Assembly (NCBI GenBank): GCA_016801845.1
Contig: CM028914.1
Span: 495,501-559,500, forward strand
Direction of reading: 5' to 3'
Length of the DNA: 64,000 nucleotides
Origin: Polydactylus sextarius
Taxonomy: Eukaryota > Chordata > Actinopteri > Polynemidae
A model generated the notes under the pieces. It saw only the letters and a list, made by a program, of their open reading frames with translations, made no database searches and was not told where the DNA came from. This document shows positions 1 through 12,430 of this stretch, in pieces. The position numbers and the translations under genes are program-made. The first letter of the stretch is position 1. Each line of letters opens with the position of its first letter.

Positions 1-1307
1 GTGGTTAAACAGATTGCATCATCATCATCATAAAAGTCCATCATATACTGCTTCACTATTGTTGTTTTTTCTTTTTGCTAAGACATTTGCTAAAACACTG
101 AACACAATGGTCCGTGATCAAATTGCAAATCCATCTGTCTACCACTTAAAATAGTATGAGCAAAAAAAAAGAAAAAGAAAAGGGAAGACAGAAAAGCAGT
201 TGTCATCTTTTCAGAGAGCAGCCTCAAAGATCTATTGTGTGCATTCATGATGCTGCTGGTTTTCATTTTATATGGAAATTCTTGAAATCGGTTCAATAAG
301 AAACCTTGAGATGGACTATCTCTTTCTTGTAGCTGCAATAACCTCATGGTAGTTACCCACGGCTGAGTCCCATTCTGTATTCTACACACGTTGAAGTAAG
401 ATGCTTCATTACAATATTAAAAGAAAAAAGAAGTACTGTTGTGAGACACTGATGACCGTGGCTGAAGAATCAGGCCTGCGCTCTTATCTGGCTTCAACGT
501 CCAGCCAACAGCAGATGCAATAGTGCCGAATTTTATAGACAGTGAGACCTCAAAGGACTGAGTCCATTGATTTCTGAGTAAAAAAGAAAACAACTCATTT
601 TGGCAAACACAGTGACCCGAGATTCCCCTCAGTAGCACAGAACAAAACCCACGTCCTTCTTCATTAAGGTCTGCTGGAGATTTGGATTGGACCATAATGA
701 GATGATTTGCCGGCCAACACATCTGCATGTTATCTTGACAACTCCCTGAGACACAGAGACATGAGGCCTGCTATTTGTTCTGAATAGGTCAGTTCTTTCT
801 CAATGTAAAAGTTCCTCCAGCTTTGAAACCTGAACATTATCTTCCACTGGCACAGTCTTCAGATGTGTGCAGAGGTAAAGAGGTCACTGCGGTTTTCTTT
901 GTAAGCTTTGAAAGATATGCGAGACGACGAATCATAAGATGTCTCTGAGATAAGAGATAACTCTGCTGCTGCTGCAAAAAGACACAATACAGAGCATTGT
1001 TTTCCACCTTTGGTCATTATCCAGTGGTGTTGGCCGGTCTCATGAGATCCTCTCTATGTGTTCCTGATAAATCACTGACAAGGAAAGAAGAGCTACTTAC
1101 AAAAAAAGGAAATGTTTGTTTCTTGAGCAGCAGCTTTATAAAAATATGTATTAACAAATACCGTCAAATATGAGTTACCCTGGTAACATGTTTCAACTAA
1201 ATTAATTTCTATATTTGAATCGCATAAAAGCTGGATTCATTTTAAAAAGTCTGGTTGCAGTTAAATTAAACTTGTGATTGTATTTTTACAAAAGGAACTT
1301 GAAGTTA
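1..1307. other. Non-coding stretch, no gene seen
   Basis: Seen: unique AT-rich sequence with a short (CAT)n run at 16-30. Two minus-strand frames of about 100 codons (90-389 and 417-728) show no recognisable motif or splice context, so I do not call them genes. Confidence 0.6.
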
Positions 1308-2619
1308 GTTTAAAGTAGGGGTTGGCGGGAAAAATGGTAAAAATGTATGATATAAAATTCATAAACATCTGCATGTTTAGTATCCTTCAGAAACATCAGA
1401 ATCTCAAAGATAGAAACCATTTCTACATCCACCAACAAACTGTGTTTATGTCTGTGTTTATGCCCCCCCACCACCACCACCACCACCACCACCACCACCA
1501 CCACCACCACCACCACCACCACCACCACCACCACCACCACCACCACCACCACCACCACCACCACCACCACCACCACCACCACCACCACCACCACCACCAC
1601 CACCACCACCACCACCACCACCACCACCACCACCACCACCACCACCACCACCACCACCACCACCACCACCACCACCACCACCACCACACCACCACCACCA
1701 CCACCACCACCACCACCACCACCACCACCACCACCACCACCACCACCACCACCACCACCACCACCACCACCACCACCACCACCACCACCACCACCACCAC
1801 CACCACCACCACCACCACCACCACCACCACCACCACCACCACCACCACCACCCACCACCACCACCACCACCACCACCACCACCACCACCACCACCACCAC
1901 CACCACCACCACCACCACCACCACCACCACCACCACCACCACCACCACCACCACCACCACCACCACCACCACCACCACCACCACCACCACCACCACCACC
2001 ACCACCACCACCACCACCACCACCACCACCACCACCACCACCACCACCACCACCACCACCACCACCACCACCACCACCACCACCACCACCACCACCACCA
2101 CCACCACCACCACCACCACCACCACCACCACCACCACCACCACCACCACCACCACCACCACCACCACCACCACCACCACCACCACCACCACCACCACCAC
2201 CACCACCACCACCACCACCACCACCGCCACCACCACCACCACCACCACCACCACCACCACCACCACCACCACCACCACCACCACACCACCACCACCACCC
2301 ACCGCCACCACCACCACCACCACCACCACCACCACCACCACCACCACCACCACCACCACCACCACCGCCACCACCACCACCACCACCACCACCACCACCA
2401 CCACCACCACCACCACCACCACCGCCACCACCACCCACCACCACCACCACCACCACCACCACCACCACCACCACCACCACCACCACCACCACCACCACCA
2501 CTACCACCACCACTACCTAAATTTACGTACCAAAGTTACAATGTATACGTCTACCATCAATGGTTCAAATTATACTGCAATTTAGATTTTAGGCCATAAT
2601 GCCCACCCCTAGTTTAAAG
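1308..2619. mobile_element. hAT-type miniature transposon (MITE) with 8-bp target-site duplication
   Basis: Seen: the 8-bp word GTTTAAAG occurs at 1308-1315 and again at 2612-2619. Between them the element starts TAGGGGTTGGCGGG (1316) and ends CCCACCCCTA (2611), whose reverse complement is TAGGGGTGGG, so the ends form imperfect terminal inverted repeats. Known: 8-bp duplications and termini of the form YAGGG are typical of the hAT superfamily, and fish genomes hold many short elements opening TAGGGGTGGGCGATATGG (from memory). The arms are only about 150 bp (1316-1467) and 94 bp (2518-2611). All the remaining length is the (CCA)n array. No transposase is present, so the element is non-autonomous. 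Inference: the array expanded after insertion, or was carried in as an internal seed. Confidence 0.8.
1468..2517. repeat. (CCA)n / (TGG)n microsatellite, about 350 copies
   Basis: A nearly pure trinucleotide array inside the MITE. Phase is broken by single-base changes: a lost C near 1686, an added C near 1851, a loss near 2284, and extra C near 2300 and 2435. CCG variants sit at 2226, 2304, 2367 and 2424 and TAC variants near 2502-2515. The left half is almost perfect and the variants crowd at the right end. Both strands are open in several frames (poly-His/Thr/Pro or Val/Gly/Trp), which is a property of the repeat and not a gene. The G-rich minus strand (TGG)n could form quadruplex-like structures. 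Confidence 0.97.
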
Positions 2620-5035
2620 CATCAGCATAACTGTGAAGTTAAACAGTAACTGACTATAATGATAAAAAAAGAGCTGCTGAGTCTGACTTCAAACATCCAC
2701 GTTGGTTTTTCACATTTCTTTTCTTCTGAGTCTTTATCCAGCTGAGTCCAGATTATTATGAATGAATGTTGATGAGCTCCTTTGTCCCTAAACTACTTTG
2801 GAAGTTACTTTGGTGGATTGAGCCCATTGATGCAGCAAATCAAGCCTGAGAAATGAATCTCTTATTGCAAAGCCCACACTACCTCACCAACGTGGACTTC
2901 TTAATTTGACCCCAGAGTCAGTGATGTGAAATGACTTTTTGATGACCACAACAGTGAGAATCTTTAATATAACCACATATTACAGCCCATTTTTACTGGA
3001 GACCGTATCTATTGCTATCATGAAGAAGACTGATATTACAACCACTAAAGAGACAAAAATGCCACACTTGAAACCACAGATAAAAAAAATAAAAATAAGT
3101 AAGAGTGTCCTTGTAGATTCATAACAGCTCTATGGGTACTCTTTAGATAATTTCCATTTTTACACTCACACAACCACAATTACAGTTCCCCATGATAATA
3201 GATTCTCAAGAGCAATTTCACTCAGTAATGTAGTATGATAGTCATGAAACGAGATCTTCTCTGGTGGAGGAAAATTTGAACCATTTCTCTGGAGTCCTTC
3301 TTCCTTTTTGTCTATGAAACCACATCAATTTAATTTTTAAAATCAGAGGAACATATGTTTAATATAAACATCACCCTTCACCAGCCCTGATCACATGGGA
3401 TTAAACATGAAACAACAGTCCTGAGTGAAATAATAAAGGTCTAATGCTGCGCAGCACTTTGTGGTCTGAACAACGATTGTTTAACGTCACAACAGGATCC
3501 AGGATTCAACAGTTCATTGCTGGTTTCCTGAACTTTTAAGTGTTAAATATAAGGAAAGGTGGATCAAAACACAAAGATGTTAGAAACGGTGACAAACATA
3601 GTGAAACAACTTAAAAATAAAAACCATGCTGTAATCGATCTAAATTCTCAAAGAAACCTGTACGATTGAGGATGTTTTCTGACAGTATTGATTCACCCAG
3701 AGCTGCTGCACTGCTTATCGCACCCAACCACCCTCCCCACATCCTAATCCACACATTTGATAGGAAATAACCAGACCATTTTCTTGAGAGCTGCTCAGTG
3801 TGGTGGATTCTGCTGCAGGACGGCGGCACCTCCAATACCACAGGTTTTCAAACAAAATCAGGCCCTAAGAGCAAACCAAGGCCCATCTTTCATCTCTTGT
3901 CTATGAAAAGTAAATTTAGTTGCTTCCAAGGCAGAGGTGGATTCTCCCAGTGGTCACTCACACCTGGATCAATGTATCATGCACAACATCCAAACCACAG
4001 TAAAATAAAACTACATGGATTGAGCTGAATAGTCAGCGAAATAGTTTCTCTTTCTAACCACTTTCCATGACATGTTGTTGCCATGGAGCCATGTGAGTGG
4101 CAGCCAGTTTGACAGCAGCGTCTCATTTTTTTTACTTTTTTCCTATTTACCACTTTTTTGCCAAAACTTTGAATCATTTTAACTAAAATGTTGTTTCTTT
4201 TTTGTTTATGACTATAACAACCAGAGAGCCGTTAAACCGTTCAGCACATCAGTGTTACTGAGCAGCTGCTCTGGACGTTGAGCTGTTTGCTGTCAGCGTT
4301 TAGTCGAACTACATCAGAGCAGTTCTCTCAAGTCATGGTAAGTCAAGTCATGGTCGACAGTGATAACTCGCTGTCGACTGATGCTACAGCTACTGTGACA
4401 CTGTCATGTCCCAGCTGGAAACATCCACCACAAGCCTTCCTCCTCATCTCTGGACACTTGATTTTTTTTTTTTCTGTTAATATATTTTTCATAATTTTTT
4501 GAATACTGTCAAACATAAATTTCCCCCTGAGGAAGACATAAATATATTCTATCATATTCTATTCTTTCCATGACATCCACTGAAACACTTTCAAGTCTCG
4601 ACAAATACAAAAGGGAACTCACATTCAGACGAAGAGAAGACGAGAAGCTCAGAAATATTCTTCTTTACGATGTTTACTAATGAAACAATCAATTCAACTA
4701 AAACAGATGTTGTTATATCTCCATATTTAACACTATTCCACCACAACTGCAACAGAGCCAAAGTACACGGATGCTTTGTTTCCTGCTTTTATGGAGCAGT
4801 TTTCCAGACACAGGTAATCTAAGAATGCACATCAACTGAATGTCTATTACTGGGAAACTGTTGGTGGTAAATAGTATGAAAATGGTTTTTTATGTCATGA
4901 AAATCTTAAGAGTTACAACTTCTATTTGTCTGAAATCGCTCTATTAAATCCACAGGATGAAATCAGTTCCTCAGAAAGACTCGGCAGCACTGCATTATGG
5001 GACGGTCCTATCTTCCTTCAGCTAAATAAAAGAGG
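2620..5035. other. Non-coding stretch, little recognisable
   Basis: Unique AT-rich sequence with a few T/A homopolymer runs. Overlapping short frames around 3611-4555 on both strands have no family resemblance. The only local structure noted is the hairpin at 4353-4378 and the repeated word TCAAGTCATGG just before it. Confidence 0.55.
4353..4378. repeat. Short inverted repeat with two GTCGAC cores
   Basis: GTCGACAG (4353-4360) is perfectly complementary to CTGTCGAC (4371-4378) across a 10-nt spacer, giving an 8-bp stem. The word TCAAGTCATGGT is repeated directly upstream (about 4328-4353). Function unknown. Confidence 0.6.
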
Positions 5036-5240
5036 TAAAGTGGCCGCGGCTCCGTCGTGTTGCATTTAGAGTAGTGACCTGCTCTTATCATGGCTACCAC
5101 TTAATCACTTCCAGTTAGGTTTAATCAATTAACAGCCTTCCTGTTCAAAGCAGACCTTTTTCATTACGACCTGACGCAAGTTCAAGTCCTCGCTGTCTCG
5201 GTCAGAACGGAGGTGGAGCAGAGTAAAGGCTAAACGTCTG
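5036..5240. promoter_or_regulatory. Candidate conserved non-coding / enhancer-like block
   Basis: Unique sequence of balanced composition, with TTAATC at 5101 and the near-palindrome TTAATCAATTAA at 5121-5132. These are homeodomain-type words (OTX/PITX or HNF1-like). Conservation is inferred by eye only. Confidence 0.35.
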
Positions 5241-6895
5241 GGCAGGAAGTGATTCACAGCAGGAGAGGTGAGAGAGATGGGCATCACACAGAACAAGACA
5301 AGGACACGTGTGACCCAGATCTGTCCGTCTCTTCACTTACAGTTTGTGGACTGAAGCACAACGTTAACGTCCTGATCATGATTATCTGATGGAAACCAAC
5401 TCCAGCAGCCAACCACCTTCAAATGACATCATGCTGCTTCTGCTATTTTACAGTAAATACTGTAATCTGCCAACACCAGAATTAAGTGACAGTTTTAGAT
5501 GCGGCCCACATCAGTTATTCAACAGCCTGCAGCTCTCTGAGTGCTTACTTAGCATTTACGTCAGAGTAGCTTCTGTGATAAAGCATTGAATGGTATTGAT
5601 TTTGCTGGTGGTGGGTCTATTCTGGTATGCTTTAGTCCTCCTTCTCCACTACCCCTCCCCTGCTTTTTTCTAGCTTTGGAAAGCTCAAAACAAAAGATGT
5701 GCAGCTTCTCAACATTCATGCTGGGAGGTCGGCCTCCTTCAAACCAGCCTGGCTGCTGAGAGAGATAGAGTTGACACCATGGGCGGAGGTAAATCCTGAA
5801 TACTGCACACAAACAAACCCCTGGACACAGTTAGCACATCATAACACAAAAATAATCCGCTTGTAAACATTGGTTCAGTATTTCCTGCGTTGGGGCCAAA
5901 TAAAAATATGAACCTCTGAAAGGAGGATGTTCGTCCACTGACTCAGAGCTGGAAGACAGTAATTGCCTGGTGTTAAATGTTTCCAGGATCACTCTGAGTT
6001 TCCTCTGGAAGAAGAAGGAAATAAGGAACATAAAATAATCAGCTGCTAAAGTGATTCAGTGACATTCAGTAACTTAAACTTGAAGATCAGATCAGTGTTC
6101 AGGATACATTAGATAAAAACTTAATAATAAAAAAAAAAAAAAAAAAACTTTATGAATAAAATCTGACATTTGGACAAACTGCCTGTTTTCAAGCCCACTG
6201 ATGTGATGATCTTTTGTGTTCAAGGACAATTGTTTTATTAAAAAGATCCCGACTAGTCAGACATGTTGGTTTCATCAGATTAACGTTAACGTCAGATTTA
6301 TAAATGTGATATAAAAACACTTCGTCCATTTGTTGGCCTCCATTGTTGTTAACATCACATGGACACGAGATGAACAACGAGACGAACATGTCATCTGTTG
6401 AGATGTTTCAGTTTGAACCTGAACAAACCATAACTCACAGGGGACGAGGAAGACAGGACTCAACATTTACACGAAAACGAAGATGATCAGAGAAGTGAAG
6501 GAGTGAGAGTGAAACTAAATCAGTGGAGTCTATGAGTTGTTACTCTGGTTGTTAATGTAACTGAGTGTTTGTTCAGAGTCAGAACATGAATCAAACAATC
6601 ATCTGAATGTTCAACCTCTGTCAGTCTGGTCGTTGTTACCAGACAGTGACGTCATCGGTCTTAACTTGTTGAAACTGTAACTGATGATTCAACTGGTGGA
6701 TCATCATATTTGTCATATTTAACAACATGTCTGACTAGTTGGATCATTTTAATAAATAAATTTAACTGAACATTGAAATACAAACACTTTATAAACGCTA
6801 CAGGACTATGTTCCTCACAAACAGGGAAAGCTGCAGAGGAGTTGAGTCTGACTCCTGAGGAGAAGGAGAATGGGTATAAAAGACAAAGATAAAAA
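5241..6895. other. Non-coding stretch with a poly-A run
   Basis: A run of 20 A lies at 6128-6147. No target duplication or retroposon body could be made out beside it. Short overlapping frames at 5389-6466 show no motif. Confidence 0.55.
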
Positions 6896-6972
6896 GAGGA
6901 GGAGGAGGAGGAGGAGGAGGAGGATGGATGGATAGATGGTTGAAAGGATGAATGGATGGGTGAATAGATGGA
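6896..6972 (+). repeat. (GGA)n passing into (GGAT)n
   Basis: GGA triplets at about 6896-6923 grade into GGAT/GAAT tetramers to about 6972. It is a purine-rich compound microsatellite. Confidence 0.9.
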
Positions 6973-7435
6973 GGTTAGGTGGCTGGAGGGAGGTATGCTA
7001 CATATTGGCATCGATCCACAGGAGGGCCCATCAAAGACAGTGACATTTATGGCGGCGCTCACTGCGCTGCTCTGCCCTCAGCAGCAGACACAGGAAGCTG
7101 CGACATTGTCAGCTGTGCTGGGGAAAAAGTGTCGCTGCCTTTAGACGACTGCTGAGTTTCTCTATAGATCCACAGGTCAGAGGGCTGAAGGGTCTTGTTA
7201 GCAGCAGAGGGTGATATACTTGTTCTGTATTAAACATGGATCTGGAGAGAAATGAACCTTTTATTGGTCCCAGAAGATTCACCCTGCATATATCTACATG
7301 TAACAAGCACAGCTGAAATAGTCATGTGACATGAAGTTTAGAGGATCTTTCATCAGGATGGTTTTATTTTCCTGAGCATGTTCTCATCACTGCATGTTTT
7401 ATGTTAATATGTGGAGTGATGTGGTGGATTCTGGT
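6973..7435. other. Non-coding, nothing recognised
   Basis: A GC-richer patch near 7020-7130 is the only change in composition. No splice-bounded frame or repeat is visible. Confidence 0.5.
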
Positions 7436-7612
7436 GATTTCACCTCAGCTCATCCGTTTGTAGCGTGACCCCTGCCAACCAATCACCTTGTTGCTGTCAG
7501 ACTTAAATCTGGACCTTTCCCGGCTGTTCTGAAGCTGTCACTTCATCGCTGCCCCTACGTGGCCTTTCCCCTCTGTTCACCCCCTGAGCTCCACTACAGG
7601 TATTTCTAAAAG
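7436..7612. promoter_or_regulatory. Candidate enhancer-like block (weak)
   Basis: Repeat-free, C-rich sequence with CCAATCACC near 7479 and several well-spaced CT-rich words. It is picked out mainly because it differs from the AT-rich surroundings. Confidence 0.25.
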
Positions 7613-9954
7613 AAGAACACGCTGTCAGAAAGTGCACGCCTCCTGCATATTTCACACCAGAGGACACATTTTGTTTTTTTTCTTACATGGTAAAAGGGGA
7701 AGAGGGAAAAAAGGAGCAGAGGCCACATTAAAATGTTTCAAATTTAATATGTTTTTCATTCAAGTTGATTAATTTTTTATCGTTGTCTATGTTTTATCAT
7801 TTACCACATTAATTTGACCTTTTTACTACGACACGACAACCAGAACAGGGAGGTAACCTGGATCCTTGATCACCAGAAAATCCATGAAAACAACCACAAC
7901 ATGTACCATGTGTTCCTCTACGGTCAAGTCAAGATTATACGGAATAAAACAAAGTCACAGGACGAGGTTACCATGTGACCAAGCTCGCCTCCTCGCTAAT
8001 GGACTGTATATGTACCGTTAACACAGTTGGAGTGACGATCGAATAAACCGGCAGCTGAGAGACGCCCTGAGGAGACGCTCGCCTCGCGTGTCGTAGCGGC
8101 TCCTTGAGAGCGTCCTGCATCGTTTCCAGAGGCCAGAGACCAGATCTGCCATGAGCATGTTGCATGTCAGTATCTGATGAACACAAGGTTAAAATAACGA
8201 CCTCAACATTTCAAAAAAACTAGAGGAAGTTGATCAAGATTTCTTATAAACAAATATCATATATGCAAGTCTGTTGTTGATTCGTGTTTGTTTCCATCTT
8301 TAATTTCCAACGTCTCTGAAACACAAAGTTTTCAGAATGTAACTGAAATTTCTTCATGCTTTTAAAACAGGTCATCTAGTAACAGGTGCAGCTTTTCCTC
8401 AAAATGAGCTCAGAGCTGAATTTTAACGGTGACAAAAGATTTTGTTCACAGTTTGTCATTTCTGACAGATTATCACAGAAAGGCCCAGCATCAATATTTA
8501 ATTTGATGCCACTGCTGCCTCCCCAGCAGACACCAAACAAACAATATTTGAGCATATTGTCTGTAAATGTGTGATGGAGGGATCTGTTTTTATTCACAAA
8601 CAAAACGGTGCCGGCTTCAGCGGATCTGATCCACAGGAAAGGAAATGATAAAGTCAAACGTCTTAGTTGTTGGAAACAGATCGGGATATTTCTGCTTGTA
8701 TTCTTCCTCCATCAGTCGATACTAAACATATTACTGAGACTTTGCAGCTGCAAACACACATTTGTCTTTGGTGGAAAGTTGCTTGATTACAGGATTTGAG
8801 TTTTATTTTTGTCAACAAATGAAAAGAGCTCTTTTCTTCTGTGTCACTGCAGCTAACAGATATTTACCTCTACTGAGGTTTCACTGGGACAAAAAGACAT
8901 TTTCCATAACTGGATCTAAAAATCTATTAAAAGATAAATCTGGTTTCTGACAGCATCTAGCGTCGACACTAACGTCCTTGTGAAAGTCATTGTAAAGACC
9001 TGGGACCTGTTTTTTCATCAGATTCTCTGTAGAAACTTTATCTGGAGATAAAAACTAAAACAACTTGTTAAAAACCTGTTGTTGGTCACAGTTCTGTGAT
9101 GTTTACACATTTCAGTAATAATTATAATGATAATTTCCTCCATCTTCACACTGAACTTCTACAACCTGGTGAGATTTAGTGTGTTCACCCCGAGGACGAG
9201 CAGCTCCACACTCCATAACATTTCCATTCATGTCATCCACTTCATAATCTTTGGAGATGCCGTTCCTTTGATGGATATAAGCTTGTTCCTTCTCTCAATG
9301 GCTCTCCAGATAAATGATTCCTCTGAATTTACACCCAGTCTGTTAATAGACCTTAAATTTCTAATCTGCTCCGTCGCCTTCACATTTCCTTGACTCAAAG
9401 ACAATGAAGAGAAAGTTGAGGAAAACCAAGGAAAACTACAAGTACCAGAATTTACGTCTCTACAGGTGAATGGAAACACTGTTAAGTTCAAGTCTCTGAC
9501 CACAGCTGTCGCTGCTACAAAAACATGAAGACACACCGCAGCTGTAAAATGTTGGAGTCTGTTGCTAACGTCAGTCATTGACCTCAACTGATACGAGGCT
9601 ATGTAACTTATGCTGCTACAATAATAAGTCAAGTTTCATCCACATGAACTTCATCTTTCTGTATCTAAACTCACAGATCACATAATCATTCTGCAATGAC
9701 TCTTCATTATTCTACATAAGAAATTTAAGATGTTTGTTATATTCTGATTTTCCTCATTGATGTCGAGTGGATTTAAAACTTTAAAGAGGTTTAAACAGAC
9801 GTCTTGTTCTGTCTCATGAAGATTTTATATTAAAAGTGACATTCCTGGTTCTGGTTCCTCAGTCGGCTGAGTAGAAAGACGATTCTTGAGGAAAAAGAAG
9901 ACAAGCGTCCATCAATCAGAGTCTGATCTGTTCACATGATCGTCTGTGACCAAT
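7613..9954. other. Non-coding stretch, nothing recognised
   Basis: Frames such as 9228-9632 (minus, 134 codons) and 8376-8657 (minus) have no domain, signal peptide or supporting splice pattern. A CpG cluster at about 8030-8110 is short and unexplained. Confidence 0.55.
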
Positions 9955-10320
9955 GAGGAGGCGCCGTGTCACCAGACGGTAATGGTCAGTCAGGCTTGGC
10001 CGTGGAGAGGAAAGAGGCTGCCAGATTGCCATCCCTCACCTTGCTGCACAAATGGCCTCACACGGCGGACGAACCCTCCCATTCTCCGACCGAACGGCGG
10101 AGATGAGCGATGAGTCTCCAGTCAGGATCCGCAGGAGGCCAGGGTTCAGCAGAGCTGCATTTTGTCACGCTAACACCGGAGGGGACGTTTTAAACAGGAT
10201 GACACCTCATGAATATCAAATGGCACCCTGCTTTTTAGCATGACACACTTCAGACTTTCAGGAATTAATTATCAGTGGATAATGTGGCGGCGACGTGGCC
10301 GACCACCAGCTCAAGTTTTC
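9955..10320. promoter_or_regulatory. Candidate enhancer-like block, CpG-richer
   Basis: Noticeably more CpG than its flanks (for example 10060-10130), ending with TTAATTA at 10265-10271. A 63-codon frame at 10052-10243 exists but has no recognisable product. Either a regulatory block or a lost exon would fit. Neither is proven. Confidence 0.3.
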
Positions 10321-10406
10321 AAGGTGTTCTGAAAAACTTTCTGATGTGAGACGGAAACCGACAACAGCGTTTTATGTTATCTAGAATTAACAAGCTGCTA
10401 CGACCG

Positions 10407-10457
10407 TGATCACAGTGATCAACATGATCACCTTCATCACCATCATCACTGTGATCA
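10407..10457. repeat. 12-bp inverted repeat
   Basis: TGATCACAGTGA (10407-10418) and TCACTGTGATCA (10446-10457) are perfect reverse complements 27 nt apart. The left arm also sits in the palindrome TGATCACAGTGATCA. Confidence 0.65.
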
Positions 10458-10739
10458 AATGAGGCAAAAATAATAATAAATGTCATCACTGTTTTCTGAT
10501 CTGATGTTCAAACGTAAAGACTTTTACATTTTATTCTCCCTGTCTTTGACCTCAGTTTGACACAAAGATGAGTTGATTAACTTCATCTGTGGATCCAGTT
10601 TCACCTTCAGCATCTAGGCTGAAAACATTCATCCCTCAACTCAACCACCAACGCCTCGGTATCGGACAACTTCATTAGAAAAAAGGCATCAGAAGAGAGA
10701 GAGAGTCACATCCCGGCCACTTCATCACATCACAGCATG

Positions 10740-10741
<2 letters not shown>

Positions 10742-10776
<35 letters not shown>
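10742..10776. repeat. (TG)n microsatellite
   Basis: Pure TG dinucleotide tract, followed by GGATGTATGTG. Confidence 0.97.
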
Positions 10777-10777
<1 letters not shown>

Positions 10778-11540
10778 ATGTATGTGTCCCAGCCTGCTTC
10801 AAAGGCAGCCTCTTGGACAAGATCAGTGTTGTGACCCTGTTCCAAGCCTATCAACAGGCTGCAGGTTGGCAGGATGCTGGAGTGGTGACGAGCCTTTAAT
10901 CTGGGACAGATGAGAGACACAGTAAAACACATACAGGGGGAGGGGGTGGGGGTGTCAAAATAAAAATATAAATGTAACATAGAAACATAAAACCTGCAAC
11001 GTTGTTTCCTCTACAGATTATATCTTTACTTTAACCATCAGGAGTCACCGTTGTTTGTTTGATCCAATAGGTATTTAAATTTATTAAAAATGAATAAATG
11101 ACTAAAACATGACGTGACGTTGTTTCTCTTCTGGTTCTTATTTAATTCTAAACAATGAACTGAAACATTTTACAATATAATGTTGTAATAAAACATAATT
11201 CTAAGTTCTGACTGTCATTTCCACAGAGATGCAGGATTTTATTGTCCAGAGGGAAATGAGCCTAAATGTGACGGGAACATTAACTAGTGAATAAGAGCTT
11301 TTAGTTTCTGACCTGACTCTTGTTTATTAGTGAAGAATTTAGATTCAGGTTGTTAAACATTGTCACACTGAGACAAGATGATGAAGGATGAAGGGGGCGG
11401 AGTCATGGGGGGTGGGGGTGTCGCATTATGAGACAAAGACAAACATATAAATATATAAGGATAAAAAAAAAAACGACAAGAATAAAGACGTTTATAACAA
11501 GATGGAGAAGAAGTGAGGAGGAGGGAAGGTGGAGGACTGA
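10777..11540. other. Non-coding stretch, nothing recognised
   Basis: Ordinary AT-rich sequence with a G-rich patch at 10936-10953 and another at 11393-11420. No gene evidence. Confidence 0.5.
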
Positions 11541-11690
11541 GTGTGTGTTTGTGAGAGTGTGTGTGTGTGTGTGTGTTATGACAGAACAAAAATAGGGATA
11601 AATGGAGAAGCAATAAGCCTCCTCTGCCTCAGAAATCGTGACTCACAGGAAGAGTCTGTGCTCTGTGTGTGTGTGTGTGTGTGTATGTGT
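11541..11690. repeat. Two (GT)n tracts
   Basis: Interrupted GT at 11541-11577 and a second tract at 11664-11690, separated by about 85 bp of unique sequence. Confidence 0.9.
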
Positions 11691-11906
11691 ACATATAATG
11701 AACGATAACCAGCAGTAACTCATACATCATCTATATTAAGAAGCACACACACCCTCTCCCTGTGTGTTGATGTGACAGGTAAGATGCAGTTCATGCGACT
11801 TCACCGACAGTTTTTCATAAATAAAAGTATTTGCATTTGAAAGTAAACGTAATGTTATAAATAACAATGTGATATAAAATATTCATATGAATGTGAAATG
11901 GATAGG

Positions 11907-11946
11907 TTATATATAAATATATAAATATATAAATATAAATATATAT
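11907..11946. repeat. AT-rich (TATATAAA)n-like tract
   Basis: TATATAAATATATAAATATAT-type low-complexity sequence. Nothing else is recognised between 11691 and 12132. Confidence 0.85.
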
Positions 11947-12132
11947 CCAGGGTTGTGTTCCCATGTTCTCATTCTCCGCTACAAAGTTTCACTAAACATG
12001 AATTTTTACAAATGTGTCAAATATTCACAACAAACTTCTTCTAAACTCACTGGTTCATGTTGTGAATTTACATTGATGAAGAGAACGTAGATATATTGAT
12101 CTATTCCTCTGGTTCTAGATGAAGCTGAGACG

Positions 12133-12195
12133 TGACGTCAACACCACACATGAAGTGACATGAAGTGACATGACGTGACATGACGTAACATGAGG
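12133..12195. repeat. CRE palindrome followed by a 10-bp tandem repeat
   Basis: TGACGTCA (12133-12140) matches the consensus CREB/ATF site. From 12149 to 12195 come five 10-bp units of the form CATGA(A/C)GTGA, the later ones with GTAA. Two units contain TGACGTGA-type half sites, so the array partly repeats the CRE-like word. Confidence 0.75.
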
Positions 12196-12430
12196 TAACT
12201 GTACGTTGATCCAGGTGTGTGACGTTTCTACCCTGGTTCGTGTATGTAGAAGTGTAACACACCTGTTTGTTTCTATAAGCAGATGATGATAAACCAGAAG
12301 GGGAATCAGGGGGAGGTTGAACTAGAGGCTGTTCTGTTCTGGCAGCTCCACTTCTTCATAGCAGAGTCATTTTTATAAGAACCACGGAACCACGTGTTTA
12401 AGATCAGAGGCTTCAGCCAAAACCATGTTC

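Noticed and set aside
1310..2599. Long open frames encoding poly-His/Thr/Pro, poly-Val, poly-Gly or poly-Trp
   Set aside because: They follow only from the (CCA)n array lacking stop codons. All frames on both strands are open, and the tails lie in transposon arms.
6128..6147. Processed pseudogene tail (A20)
   Set aside because: No upstream gene-like sequence and no target-site duplication seen.
9228..9632. 134-codon minus-strand frame
   Set aside because: Low-complexity composition typical of chance frames, with no recognisable family.
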